In this document: in pieces, positions 25,801-38,253 of the stretch
How the letters are laid out: each line of letters begins with the position of its first letter
How positions within the stretch are numbered: position 1 is the first letter of the stretch
Assembly (NCBI RefSeq): GCF_040939455.1
Contig: NC_134129.1
Span: 18,146,501-18,210,500 of the forward strand
Origin: Microcebus murinus
Taxonomy: Eukaryota > Chordata > Mammalia > Primates > Cheirogaleidae
Direction: 5' to 3'
Length of the DNA stretch: 64,000 bases
The notes under the pieces: model-generated
Told to the model about the DNA's origin: nothing
Databases searched by the model: none
The model's input: only the letters and a program-made list of their open reading frames with translations
Made by a program: the position numbers and the translations under genes

Positions 25801-25969
25801 CCCCGCCCCCTGCACCGGGACAGCCAATCGCCTGCAGCCCCGCCCCTGTGATGTAAATGAGGGGCGTGGCCTGAATAAAAAAGGGGCTGCCGGGCCCCGC
25901 CCCGCTCTGCCGGGACAAGCCAATCGCCTGCCGTCCCGCCCCCCCGTGACGTAAAGGGGGCGGGGCCTG
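25801..25969. promoter_or_regulatory. ATP10D: Duplicated promoter module (GC box, CCAAT, CRE-like)
   Basis: Two copies of about 73 bp, 25801-25873 and 25895-25969. Each has in order CCCCGCCCC, GCCAATCGCCTG, a GC box, a CRE-like site (TGATGTAA in the first, TGACGTAA in the second) and GGGGCGTGGCC or GGGGCGGGGCC. Binding-site names are from motif knowledge; activity is inferred. Confidence 0.7.
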
Positions 25970-26320
25970 TCAGCTGCTGGGCTGCCCACCTCCAGCTGTT
26001 GGACAGAGCTGCTGCCTGCGTGCCCAGCCCAGGTTGCCCCAGTGACCACCTTGCAAGGACAGACTGCCCCGCCCCCTTCTACGGAGGGTCTGCTTGCTTC
26101 TAGTTTTGCTGCGGTTCTCACAATGCACTTCACTGACCTAAGCTTGAAACACTTGACTGTTATTTTTTTGGCAGGTGAAGAGATCAAAAAGTAAACATTT
26201 CATGTTACTGGACTTTTTCTTTTTTATTTATTTAAAATTTTATGTATTTACTTATTTACATTTTCTCTTCTTTTGAGCACAGTAGAACAAAGTGTAATTG
26301 TCTAATGTTACTGTTTTTAT

Positions 26321-26420
26321 TTAAAAAGAAAAAGAAAAGAAAAGAAAAGAAAAGAAAAGAAAAGAAGAAAAGAAAAGAAAAGAAAAGAAAAGAAAGGAAA
26401 AGAAAAGAAGAGAAAAAGAT
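26321..26420. repeat. (AAAAG)n microsatellite
   Basis: About 95 bp of AAAAG/AAAGG units. The open frames on both strands here are low-complexity artefacts. Confidence 0.95.
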
Positions 26421-27319
26421 CACAGTTCTGATTTGGTTACGGTGGTGGTTGTTTTGTTTTTCTCCTTGCTGTTCTAGTCCCTCTCTGAGGATGATGTGGC
26501 TTTTGTCCATGCACCTGCCAGGATCTGTTTGCTTACAATTCACAACTTTTACTTTTTTTTTAAATTTTACTCTTAAAATAAATTTCAGCAACCTCTTCGA
26601 TCTCTCAAAACTTCTGACCAACTCAGTTCTCTGAGCAGGAGAGGCAGGCCATTTAGAGAAGGCGGTACCAATAATTCAGAACAAAGCCTGACAATCACTG
26701 GCTGCTCATTGTTTTATCCTACTGAGAAAAAAATATATATATAAAAAAAAGTGAGGCATGAACCTCCACAACTCTCCTGTATTGTGCTTCTTCTATCTTT
26801 GGTTCTCTGAAATGTGTAGCAAAAGTGAAGACAACTAAATGATCTTGCAAACGCTTGACTGTTAATGAAACAGACACAGGAAACTGGTTGGGAGGCTGGA
26901 AGACTCTCAGACTAAGAGAAGCCAAACGAGTTCCAGCACCCACTGGGAATGTGTCTCTGCCAGATGAAGAGAAACAAGTTCTGGGTGTGGCTTCCTGCCA
27001 ATCCCCATGAGGGAAACCTCCTTCTTGCAGGCAGGGGCAAATCTCTAGAGCTTACTCAAAGCCAACGCTGGGAATAAACCCAGTCTAGAGGAGGGCACTG
27101 TCATTGCCATGGCCTCTGAAATTCCTGGACCTACTAGCAGCCATGTGACTGTCCCTAACATGATTTAATTTAAGATGAAACAAATTTCAACCTTCTTAGG
27201 GAGATTTAAAACCACAGTTGAGCTTCTCTGAAGTCCCCGATCAGCCTCAGCAGAAGGCCTTCATGGAAGTGTCACACCAGGACAACTCAGGCAGGTAGCT
27301 GGCATTTGCAGCCTGTTTG
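26421..27319. other. Intergenic, unassigned
   Basis: Between the ATP10D island and the next repeats; nothing recognised. Confidence 0.45.
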
Positions 27320-27495
27320 CGTTGCTCAAATGAGTGGTTCCAATCAGCCACACATCAGAGTCAACCGGGGAGTTTGATGCCAAAGCCCCACCCCACCTAG
27401 GCCAATTAAACCGGAATCCCTGGGGGTGGAGCCCTGGGAATTTCTGTCTTATTCTCAAGCTCCCCTAGTGGAACAAGGGGTGGACAATCACTGCC
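27320..27495. mobile_element. MER5-like hAT-Charlie fossil
   Basis: CACACATCAGAGTCAACCGG, AAGCCCCACCCCACCTAGGC and GGAATCCCTGGGGGTGGAGC fit the MER5 layout. Confidence 0.65.
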
Positions 27496-27610
27496 TAACA
27501 TCTAAGTTATTGTCTTAGAGGAAAATCCGTGTTATATTTAAGTTAAAAAAAATTGTAGTAGCAGAATGATGTGAAACATTTTGTAATGGAACAACTTATC
27601 TGAATATATA

Positions 27611-27948
27611 GTCTTTTTTTTTTTTTTTTTTTTGAGACAGAGTCTCACTCTGTTGCCCAGGCTAGAGTGAGTGCCATGGCGTTAGCCTCGCTCACAGCAA
27701 CCTCCAACTCCTGGGCTCAAGCGATCCTCCTGCCTCAGCCTCCCGAGTAGCTGGGACTACAGGCATGTGCCACTAATGCCCATCTAATTTTTTGTATATA
27801 TACTTTTAGTTGGCCAATTAATTTCTTTCTATTTTTAGTAGAGACGGGGTCTCACTCAGGCTGGTTTCGAACTCCTGACCTTGAGCCATCCTCCAGCCTG
27901 GGCCTCCCAGAGTGCTAGGATTACAGGCGTGCACCACCACGCCCGGCC
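27611..27948 (-). mobile_element. Alu (lemur type)
   Basis: Full dimer; ATATATAGTCTTT is duplicated on its two sides. Confidence 0.95.
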
Positions 27949-27967
27949 ATATATATAGTCTTTATAT

Positions 27968-28190
27968 TAGGGGTCCTCAAACTTTTTAAACAGGGGGCCA
28001 GGTCACTGTCCCCCAGACCGTTGGAGGGCCGTTGGAGAGTGCAGTGCACATTCCACACATGCGCACTGTGGGCCCGAGATGAGTCAGCAGCTAAGCAGGA
28101 CAGGCAGCGGTGGCAAAAACACCAGGCAGTCCGGATAAATGTCCTAGGCGGGTGGCATGTGACCCTCAGCCAGTAGTTTGAGGACCCCTG
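27968..28190. mobile_element. Non-autonomous hAT transposon, copy C
   Basis: TAGGGGTCCTCAAACTTTTT (first base changed) to AGTTTGAGGACCCCTG; same interior as copies A and B. Confidence 0.88.
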
Positions 28191-28270
28191 CATATATTTG
28201 TATGGTTTAATATAGATATAGAAAATATGTGAAGATATACATCAAAATTGTTTTCTCAGAAAAGGATAGT

Positions 28271-28612
<342 letters not shown>

Positions 28613-29063
28613 GAAATGAAGGAAGGATAGTGAGGGGAGATTACTAGCTTTCTATTTATATCTGTATCATTTAACTGAATAAAAGGAGGACATATCCCTT
28701 CTACAATTTAAACATAATTAATCAAATTTTTAAAATTAATACTTATAAGTGCCATGAAGTTCACTGGGAATAACCACTATTAAAGCAGGCTTGTTTATTA
28801 TGTTTTGTTATTTTTTGTTGTGTTTTTCTGCTTGTAAATGTTCCTCTAACATCCAAATTATCCCTTAAGAGTTATTTCCATTTCATAAAAAGAAATAACA
28901 AGTCCATAAAATCCTTAATTTGTGACAATAGCTACTTAAATGTAAGTATTAACCCATGTATTCATTTCTAAGGTTAAAATTTATTTACTTTCTTTTAACT
29001 TCAGGAATGTATTCAATTTTTTGTATTGCTCATGACTTTTTTTTCAAAAACTCATATTCAAAG
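28613..29063. other. Intergenic, unassigned
   Basis: AT-rich sequence with nothing recognised. Confidence 0.4.
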
Positions 29064-29074
29064 TATATGATATA

Positions 29075-29417
29075 GGCCAGGCACAATGGCTCACACCTGT
29101 AATCCTAGCCCTCTAGGAGGCCGAGGTGGACAGATCGCTCAAGGTCATGAGTTCAAAACCAGCCTGAGGGAGACCCCCGTCTCTACTAAAAAAATAGAAA
29201 AAAATGAATTGGCCAACTAAATATATATAGAAAAAATTAGCCGGGCATGGTGGTGCATGCCTGTAGTCCCAGCTACTGGGGAGGCTGAGGCAGGAGGATC
29301 GCTTGAGCCCAGGAGTTGGAGGTTGCTGTGAGCTAGGCTGACGCCATGGTACTCTAGCCTGGGCAACACAGTGAGATTCTGTCTCAAATAAATAAATGCA
29401 AAAAATAAAAAAACAAA
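29075..29417 (+). mobile_element. Alu (lemur type)
   Basis: Full dimer; TATATGATATA lies at 29064-29074 and again after the tail. Confidence 0.95.
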
Positions 29418-29539
29418 ATATATGATATAGATGTGAGGACAGGTCATTTTTTTCAGCTGGAAAATTACTTGGATTCTCAAAACTAATAACTTTATAATTA
29501 ATCACCAGTGGGAAGTATATGACATAGTAGACAAGTGCC

Positions 29540-29745
29540 TAGGTTTGACCTAGTTTTAAATCTTAGCTCTGCAAATTTTTAAATATATGATCTTGAGTAC
29601 CATCACTAAGCTCCACTGGTAAAATGCATCCAATAGTATCTACCTCAGTGTTATTAAGGCTGTATGAAGTCAGGTAGCTGAAGTGCTTATTACTGTGTAA
29701 AACACAATAATAGGTGCTTAATAAATGATAGTTTTCTACTCACTG
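29540..29745. repeat. MIR SINE, diverged
   Basis: GTTTTAAATCTTAGCTCTGC, AGTATCTACCTCAGTGTTAT and GGTGCTTAATAAATGATAG follow the MIR body. Confidence 0.55.
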
Positions 29746-29764
29746 ACTTCTATTTTCCCACTCT

Positions 29765-30097
<333 letters not shown>

Positions 30098-31073
30098 CAC
30101 TCTTTTCTTAAACATACTCAAGGATTAGTACAATACTAACAAAGAATTATCAGGAAACATTTTTATATAACAGTAAACACGATTGTTTCTATAACCAATA
30201 ATATTTCTTCCCTAGTTATATAAAAGAGAAGCATTCATTTTTCCTGTCCACTGCTCTAACATGTAATATGGTACGAAATATAGTTTATGTTTGTTAGACT
30301 CAAAATATTTCACACGAAACAGCATTTCCTAAAGTGACACACAAGCTGATTTCTCACGATTCATAATGAACCACTTCATTTTCTTTGTGTTTTATTAACA
30401 AGGCATGACTCAAGCCTACATTAAGACATTTCCCACGATCAGTTTTCTGACGAACTTTTGAACAACAACAGCAAAAGGATCAATGCCTTAGGCAATTGAA
30501 CTCATCCCTTATAGATAAGCCCTGATTTTAATAACATGATCACAGGATTTTCTTTTTTCTTTCCTTAATATTTGCTGAGTGTTAGTGAACATTTTCTGTT
30601 AAGCAGTGTAGACAGTGAACATAGTTTACATCTATGTTCTTCTTATCAGCCCTATGAAGTCATACTCTATTTAGAGATGAGAAATCTGAGGCTGAAAGAG
30701 CTAGAGCAACTTGCCCAAGATTGCAAGATAGATGAAACAGCTGGTCTGAGAACACACATTTTTAGCCCCAACACTACTGTGGGCTATGCAAGACACCTTT
30801 CAATGAATTAGGAAGATGCAGAGTAAATGATTTATCTTGGGAGGGGGTAAAATGATGGTATGATGTCTTACTGAGAGAGCCTAAATTCCCATATTTCTAG
30901 AAACAAGCAGAATATATACATTATCAGTACTAGCTGTAAACTTGGACCTTAATTTTATGTGTGTGCATTTTTTTTTCTAAAATAGGATTACATCTCCTTC
31001 CATTTATATTAGCAGAGTCCCTTTCTTTCCACAGAACAGTTTGGATTTCAGCCTTGTAAAAAAAAACCCTGAC
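30098..31073. repeat. Intergenic with MIR at about 30570-30780
   Basis: CAGCCCTATGAAGTCATACT, GATGAGAAATCTGAGGCTGA and GCAACTTGCCCAAGATTGCA are MIR text. The rest is unassigned. Confidence 0.65.
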
Positions 31074-31337
31074 CGGCCAGGCATGGTGGATCATGCCTGT
31101 AATCCTAGCTCTCTGGGAGGCCGAGGCGGGAGGATCACTCAAGGTTAGGAGTTCGAAACCAGCCTGAGCAAGAGCGAGACCCCGTCTCTACTAAAAATAG
31201 AAAGAAATTAATTGGCCAAGTAAAAATATGTAGAATAAAAGTAGCTGGGCACAGTGGCGCATGCCTATAGCCCCAGCTACTCGGGAGGCTGAGGCAGGAG
31301 GATCGCTTGAGCCCAGTAGTTTGAGGTTGCTGTGAAC
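31074..31337 (+). mobile_element. Alu (lemur type), 3' end deleted
   Basis: Ends abruptly after GAGGTTGCTGTGAACT with no A tail, so the right end was lost after insertion. Confidence 0.92.
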
Positions 31338-32774
<1,437 letters not shown>

Positions 32775-32832
32775 CAGATTCTTTAAAAAATACACATACA
32801 TATGCTTCTACTTTTATTTTTTGTATTTTAAC

Positions 32833-33271
32833 TGTTAGAGGCAAAGACCCTCAAAGACCCTCAACTCCCCTATGACTCGTCCTACGCACGGACTTTGCCC
32901 TGGAAAATTCCAGCTGTAGCTCCGAGAAGAATGCATTCCATGACGTGCTGACCACGGAATGCTCCAGGGAGTGCTGACTGCAATTGTTCCCGACCACCTG
33001 CTAGGTTGGAGATGAGTAACCAGTCAAAAACAGGATACTGATAAGACGCTGATTGGGGCTGATTAACCCAGACCCAAGCCTCATCGTCGCCCCACTCTAT
33101 TTTTTTGTTTCTACTTCCTTGTTTCTGTATGCTTATAAAACCTACTAAGAATCTAAGTAAAGCAGACCTTGACAACCCTTTGCTTGGTCTCGTTCCTTTC
33201 TCTCGCCCATCTCTTTCAGGCACGGTCCCCCTCACCCCCGCGAGTAACAGAAGGTCCCGCGGGCCGGGGCA
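32833..33271 (+). repeat. 5' LTR
   Basis: 439 bp, TGTTAGAGGC to GGGCCGGGGCA. TATAAAA at 33134-33140 is the likely promoter TATA, followed about 15 bp later by a weak AGTAAA signal. No insertions or deletions relative to the 3' LTR. Confidence 0.97.
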
Positions 33272-33273
33272 AG

Positions 33274-33291
33274 TGGCGCCCAACGTGGGGC
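33274..33291 (+). other. Primer binding site, tRNA-Lys1,2 type
   Basis: TGGCGCCCAACGTGGGGC, two bases after the LTR, complementary to the 3' end of tRNA-Lys1,2. A likely retroviral splice donor, CTG|GTGAGTAAA, follows at about 33392. Confidence 0.93.
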
Positions 33292-33425
33292 CCGAGGTAC
33301 GGACCTTTGTCGGGTGACACCGCGGAGCACTCTTCGGCCGAAGGAAACCCTACAGAGACCCTCGTTCTGCCGCTCACAGAGTCGATGGTCTGGTGAGTAA
33401 ATTTTTACATTGTCACCCCATCGAG

Positions 33426-33824
33426 ATGGGCCATTCATTGTCTAAAGAGGCCGTTTTTATTAAGGATCTCAAGGCCTCACTCAGAGAGAGAGGAATTAGA
33501 GTTAAGAAAAAAGACTTAGTAAAGTTTTTTGTATTCATTGATCGTGCTTGTCCTTGGTTTATTATTGGTGGACCTGAGATTCACCCACACAAATGGCAAA
33601 AAGTAGGTAGAGATTTAAACGATTTACTTCTAAATCAAGGCCCAGATGCCGTCCCTGGATCTGTTTTTTCGTACTGGGGACTAATCAGAGATATTGTTGA
33701 AGGGGCAGATTCAGACCCCAATAAAAAGCAGCTGCTCTCAGTAGCAGAATTCTGCCTCCGACCCGTGTCACGGTCCGCTTCGAAAACGTCTTTAGGAGTG
33801 GCTGAAGGGTCGGCCCCCCCCTGA
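33426..33824 (+). pseudogene. gag: ERV gag, matrix part only
   Basis: ATG at 33426 in good context opens 132 codons beginning MGHSL, with Gly-2 as expected for N-myristoylation. The body (for example DLVKFFVFIDRACPWF and VFSYWGLIRDIVE) looks like a betaretroviral matrix domain. The frame ends at TGA (33822-33824) just after a C-run near 33810-33821. The capsid and nucleocapsid regions are absent: within about 60 bp the sequence passes to the protease region, so roughly 1.5 kb are deleted. No zinc knuckles (CCHC) are present. Confidence 0.85.
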
Positions 33825-33872
33825 TAATCCTAAAAAATCAACATGCCCTTCCCAGCCATCGCCTCTAACCGA

Positions 33873-34376
33873 GGTGCTTCCTGCCCTGGCTCTTCTGATC
33901 TCTATTGGGTCCAAGCTATCACCAAAAAATGACCCACCCTGCGGTTAAAGTTAGATGGTAAACTTTTTGAGGGCCTTCTTGATTCTGACGCCGATTCCAC
34001 AGTTATTGCCCAGGACGCCTGGCCCCAATCATGGCCACTGCAGCCTTCCCTTACGCTCTTACAAGGCATAGGACAGTCTAATAATACTCTCCAGGGCTCA
34101 AAAATTTTAACATGGGAAGACCCTGAGGGAAACAAAGGCACCACTCAACCCTTTGTAGTCCCAATCCTGCCTGTTAACTTATGGGGGCGTGATATCCTTG
34201 CACAAATGAATGTCATTATGTGCAGCCCCAATGAAGTTGTAGCCAGCCAAATTCTTAAACAGGGATTCCTCCCAGGACAGGGCTTAGGCAAGGAGGGTCA
34301 GGGACTAAGAGCACCCCTAACCACCCTCCCTAAGTCAGACAGATCAGGACTAGGGTCCAAAGACCATTTTTCATAA
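33873..34376 (+). pseudogene. pro: ERV protease with G-patch
   Basis: Retroviral aspartic protease frame, broken by TGA at 33930-33932, then open from 33933 to TAA at 34374-34376. The active-site stretch reads LLDSDADS. Retroviral proteases need D-T/S-G at this place, so the essential Gly is Asp here and the enzyme would be inactive. Near the C-terminus GFLPGQGLGKEGQG is a glycine-rich G-patch, a feature of betaretroviral proteases. No dUTPase domain is visible upstream; it may have gone with the gag deletion. Confidence 0.85.
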
Positions 34377-34441
34377 GGGCCATTGATCCCCCTGCACTTC
34401 AGGCAGATAAAATCACTTGGAAGAGTGACTCACCTGTCTAA

Positions 34442-35137
34442 ATCGATCAGTGGCCCCTCCCATCTAACAAGCTAGCCGCAGCTACAGCGTTGGTGCAGAA
34501 ACAATTAGCTGCCGGACACATAGACCCCTCTACTTCACCATGGAACACCCCCATTTTTGTCATTCAAAAAAAGACTGGCAAGTGGCGGCTGCTACAAGAC
34601 GTGCGGGCTGTTAATCAAACAATGGTTCCCATGGGGGCACTCCAGCCTGGTTTGCCTTCGCCCGTAGCTATCCCCAGAGGCTACTATAAGATAGTCATTG
34701 ACCTGAAAGACTGCTTTTTCTCCATACCATTGCACCCAGATGACTGTAAGCATTTCGCCTTCAGTCTTCCGGTAGTAAATTGTATAGGACCCTCCCCGCG
34801 TTTCCAGTGGCGAGTATTGCCTCAAGGCATGGCCAACAGCCCTACCCTTTGCCAAAAATATGTAGCTCAGACAATTGATTCTTTTAGAATTCAACACCCT
34901 CAAATATATATAATTCATTATATAGATGACATTCTTTTTGCCAGAGCCGACGAGGCAACCTTACATCAAGTTACCATGCAGGTTGTCTCGGCCTTACAAG
35001 CTCGAGGCCTCCGCTTGTCCCCCGAAAAGATTCACCTGTTCCTAGGCTTTGAATTGTTCCCCAATAAGGTCCTCTCCCAAAAAGCACAGATCAGAAAAGA
35101 CTCTCTTCAATGCCTTAACGATTTTCAGCATTACTAG
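34442..35137 (+). pseudogene. pol: ERV reverse transcriptase, fingers and palm only
   Basis: The reading frame is stopped by TAA at 34439-34441, then open to TAG at 35135-35137. It shows the RT order: STSPWNTPIFVIQKKTGKWR, LLQDVRAVNQ, IDLKDCFFSIPLHPDD (first catalytic Asp), FQWRVLPQGMANSPT, and IHYIDDILFA (the YIDD catalytic pair), ending near the palm/thumb border at FLGFELFPNK. Thumb, connection and RNase H are missing. At about 35125 the sequence joins integrase in another frame. Confidence 0.9.
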
Positions 35138-35900
35138 AGAACAGGCCAGAGAAATCGTCCGCCAATGCAGGGCTTGTTTTACCCTTCTCCCTGAGACACA
35201 CCTAGGAGTCAACCCTCGCGGCCTGATCCCTGGGGAGCTCTGGCAGATGGATGTCACTCATTACCCCCCTTTCGGAAAGCTTAAATATGTACATGTCTCT
35301 ATAGATACTTGCAGTGGATTTATCTTTGCTTCCCTACAAACAGGCGAGGCCACCCGCCACGTTATCAGCCATGTTATAGCCTGTCTTACCTCCCTCCCTC
35401 AGCCTAAAGTTATTAAGACTGACAATGGCCCGGGATATATCAGCTCCAATTTCAAAAGTTTTTGTGCTCAGTTAGGCATTAAGCATGTTACAGGCATTCC
35501 ATACAACCCTCAGGGCCAAGGTATTGTAGAGAGAGCTCATCAGACGTTAAAAAATACGCTCTCCAAACTACAATCGGGAGGAAGAATTTTATATCCCTTG
35601 ACAGGTAATTCCAAAACCCTGCTTAATCATGCCCTGTTCATTTTAAATTTTCTCAGCTTTGACACTGCCGGTAAAACGGCCACCGACCCCCTTTGGCACC
35701 CATCCACCACGGATACTTATGCACAGGCCTTATGGAAGGAGCCGCTTACAGGCAAATGGCTGGGGCCTGACCCTGTCCTCATATGGGGAAAAGGACATGC
35801 CTGCGTCTACGATACCCAGGCAGGAAACGCCAGATGGCTACCAGAGAGAGCGATTAAGTTATATAACCCACCCAGGGAATCCCCTGAGAAGAATTCTTAA
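35127..35900 (+). pseudogene. pol: ERV integrase, lacking the N-terminal His pair
   Basis: The open frame ends at TAA 35898-35900. It has the CxxC half of the zinc domain (QCRACF) but not the HH half, then the catalytic core with D in WQMDVTHY, D in KTDNGPGY and E in GIVERAHQ, so the DD35E residues remain. The C-terminal part with KWLGPDPVLIWGKGHACVYD is the DNA-binding region. Loss of RNase H and of the His pair came from the same deletion that truncated RT. Confidence 0.9.
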
Positions 35901-35923
35901 TTCTGTTCTCTTCCAGAAATACA

Positions 35924-36556
35924 ATGACTCCCCGAGAAAAGGCGCTGCCTCCCCTATGCCTGATTCTAGTCGTGATCAAGAGCACCATCGCAACCAACAT
36001 CCATCAGATCTACAACTATACATGGCAGGTAATTAATGAGGCAGGAGACGTTGTTAATTCCTCCTCAAGCCTCTCTGCAGTTATACCATGGGATCCATTA
36101 GAAATTGACCTATGCGTATTAGCTCTTGGGGCTAAGGACCCTGCGTGGGGCCTTCCCGCACTTTTCGCCCCTCAGCCAGCTCCTCCGACAGCTGACTCCT
36201 CCCCAGGCCTTTGTTCCTCGGGAGCCGGACGCTCTGCAACAAGGCATATAGACTTTTATGTTTGCCCAGGGGCCCATCGGCCTCGCACCAACAACTACCA
36301 GTGTGGCTACGCCCCTGACTTCTTCTGTGCCTCCTGGGGCTGTGAGACCACCGGTGATGCCTACTGGAGTCCCTCCTCTTCCTGGGATTATATCACCGTC
36401 AAAAAGCAGTTTCCCCGTCGAGCTCCTTCATCCCCTTACGCCCCACAACCCCCCACTGACCCTCAGTGTAAAACCCAGTGGTGCAACCCCCTGTTGATTT
36501 CATCCACCAAAGCTGGAAAAAAGGTTTCCTGGGATCAGTCCAGGAGATTTGAGTAG
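35924..36556 (+). pseudogene. env: ERV env, surface-subunit N-terminal part
   Basis: ATG at 35924 follows a likely splice acceptor (TTCTCTTCCAG, ending at 35916). The first 23 residues form a signal peptide with a hydrophobic core. The rest has features of gammaretroviral SU: an N-terminal IYNYTWQV-like start with glycosylation sites, paired cysteines, and WGCETTGDAYW then SSSWDYI in the receptor-binding domain. The frame ends at TAG 36554-36556, ahead of a proline-rich stretch (about 36640-36780) in a shifted frame. Type D betaretroviruses that I know carry a different SU, so this is unusual next to a beta-type core. Confidence 0.85.
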
Positions 36557-36699
36557 AGACTTAGACTTTACACATCTAGAAAAAACATTGGTTTCACATT
36601 TAAAATCAAATTAATTAAAAGCCTCCCCAGAGGTCCTGCGGTTGCAATAGGTCCTAACCACGACCTACACCCACCTCGACCTCACGGTCCCTCCAGGGG

Positions 36700-37818
36700 C
36701 CTACCCTCCTCCCCAGCTGTGTCCCCTTTTCCGTTTAGCACCCCCCTATACCAACCTACCCTGCCCGAGGGGCCCCCCTTCCTCTGCAGAACTGATTCTC
36801 ACCTTAGTCAACGCCTCTGTCAGGACCATCCGAGAGGCCAACAATTCAGAATATCAGGAGTTTTGGGTATGCTACTCCCCCTGGCCTCCCTTTTATGAAG
36901 GCGTCGCTACATTTGGTGAGCCATTATTTACTAACGACACCAGCAAACTCAGATGGGGCCTGGAGACCCATGATGGCCTGACACTCAGCCAAGTCACAGG
37001 CCTAGGCCTTTGCCTTCTTAGCCCAAAAATGCTTCCCCCCGCACCTTTAGAGAAAATATGCAATCAGTCAATTACTGTCGACTCCACCTTTCAGTATATT
37101 CAGGCATCTAACACCTCTTATTTTGCTTGTTCTTCCGGCCTTACCCCTTATGTAGTCACTGCAACGTTTCTCGAGCATAGAGAATACTGTGTGTTAGTCA
37201 TGGTCTTCCCCAGGCTCACTGTACATCCTGCTGACGAATTGCTCAGATTTTGGGAGCGCGGCACCACAATGCCCCGGAAAAAGAGGGAGCCCATCTCGGC
37301 CATAACACTCGCAGTTGTCCTAGGCCTTGGTGCCACAGGGGCTGGAACAGGCATAGCCTCTCTGGTCACCTCCAACCAGCAGTACCTGCAGCTCTCTGCT
37401 GCCGTTGATAATGATCTCCGAGAGCTACAGCAGGGCCTAAAGTATCTTAAAGAGTCCCTTGCTTCGCTTTCTGAGGTAGTGTTGCAAAATAGAAGGGGCC
37501 TAGACTTAGTGTTCCTCCAAAAAAGAGGTTTGTGTGCAGCACTTTAAAAAAAAATGTTGCTTCTACACAGACAAAACAGGCCTGGTAAAAGATAGCATTG
37601 AAAGAGTTAGACAAAGCCTAGAAAATAGAAAAAAACGGAGAGAACTGAGTAAAGCATGGTATCAAAATTGGTTTTCTACATCCCCCTGGCTATCCACATT
37701 GCTTCCCAGTGTCTTAGGGCCGCTTGTGGGCTTTCTGTTGCTCCTCACCTTTGGGCCTTGGGCTTTCAAAAAACTAACTAATTTTGTCAAGTCACAAGTA
37801 GACGCAGCCACACAATAA
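36700..37818 (+). pseudogene. env: ERV env, SU C-terminus and transmembrane subunit
   Basis: A second open stretch ends at TAA 37545-37547 and a third, in another frame, runs from about 37534 to 37818. Visible in order: VCYSPWPPFYEGVA, where the CxxC thiol motif of gamma-type SU has lost its second Cys; a furin-type RKKR site; a glycine/alanine-rich fusion peptide; a heptad region; LQNRRGLDLVFLQKRGLC, the conserved TM loop; and, after a frameshift at an A9 run (37547-37555), the CC pair of CX6CC. A hydrophobic anchor (about 37680-37770) and a short cytoplasmic tail follow. The frameshift separates the loop from the anchor, so no complete Env can be made. Confidence 0.88.
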
Positions 37819-37964
37819 TCGGTCTCCGTGTTTTACCAACGGCTAGAACAAAGAGGCTCCAGAGAAGACCTCCGTGGAGAGTCTCCCAACACACCCACTG
37901 AAGGTCTAAATTTCTCAGACCTTGCCTCAGAGATGGAACGCAGTTGGTTCCAAAGGCTGTGGAG

Positions 37965-38215
37965 ACGCCCATGACGGGATTATCGCGATGCCGTGTACCA
38001 GATGCACACCCCGCCGACAGTGAGGTGACTCCATGACGGGAATATTGTAGGTCCATGCCCGGGGGCACACTTCATAATCAGAAGTGCCAGAGCTAGATGC
38101 CACCTACATAGCCTAAGACAGAGGCCTCACCTTCACATTAATCGCCAGATCTTACATTTGGGGTGCTGGTCGCAAAAGCACATGGCGTAGCCTAAGACAG
38201 GCTCTCCACCAACCT
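37965..38215 (+). promoter_or_regulatory. Constitutive-transport-element-like region
   Basis: Between env and the polypurine tract, CATGACGGGATTAT and CATGACGGGAATAT are followed by AGCCTAAGACAGAGG and AGCCTAAGACAGGCT. In type D retroviruses the CTE, bound by NXF1 for export of unspliced RNA, has GACGGG and CCTAAGACAGG loop sequences, each twice, at this place. Order and spacing differ from the classical element as I remember it, so function is inferred. Confidence 0.55.
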
Positions 38216-38238
38216 ATATAAACCTCTCTCATATTAAT

Positions 38239-38253
38239 AAAGAGAGGGGGAGA
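38239..38253 (+). other. Polypurine tract
   Basis: AAAGAGAGGGGGAGA directly before the 3' LTR; plus-strand primer site. Confidence 0.9.

Larger units (their letters stand above)
25020..26070. promoter_or_regulatory. ATP10D: CpG island of the ATP10D 5' end
   Basis: High G+C with frequent CpG, densest at 25060-25110, 25370-25630 and 25700-26050, broken by A/T tracts at 25150-25220 and 25650-25695. It lies 18 kb upstream of the first ATP10D coding exon, where a non-coding first exon is expected. Several GC boxes and two CCAAT boxes occur at 25801-25969. Minus-strand frames across it (25678-26187 and others) are composition artefacts. Confidence 0.8.

Noticed and set aside
25678..26187. 169-residue minus-strand frame in the ATP10D CpG island
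   Set aside because: GC-rich composition with no domain; it spans the promoter motifs and a poly-F end from a T-run.
26242..26634. 130-residue frame with KKRKEKK runs
   Set aside because: Translation of the (AAAAG)n microsatellite.
34592..34918. Minus-strand frame opposite the RT
   Set aside because: Shadow of the plus-strand pol; no independent domain.
35924..37818. Env as a possible domesticated, syncytin-like gene
   Set aside because: A stop at 36554, a frame change in the proline-rich region and a frameshift before the CC pair separate the signal peptide, fusion peptide and anchor; no single frame is open.
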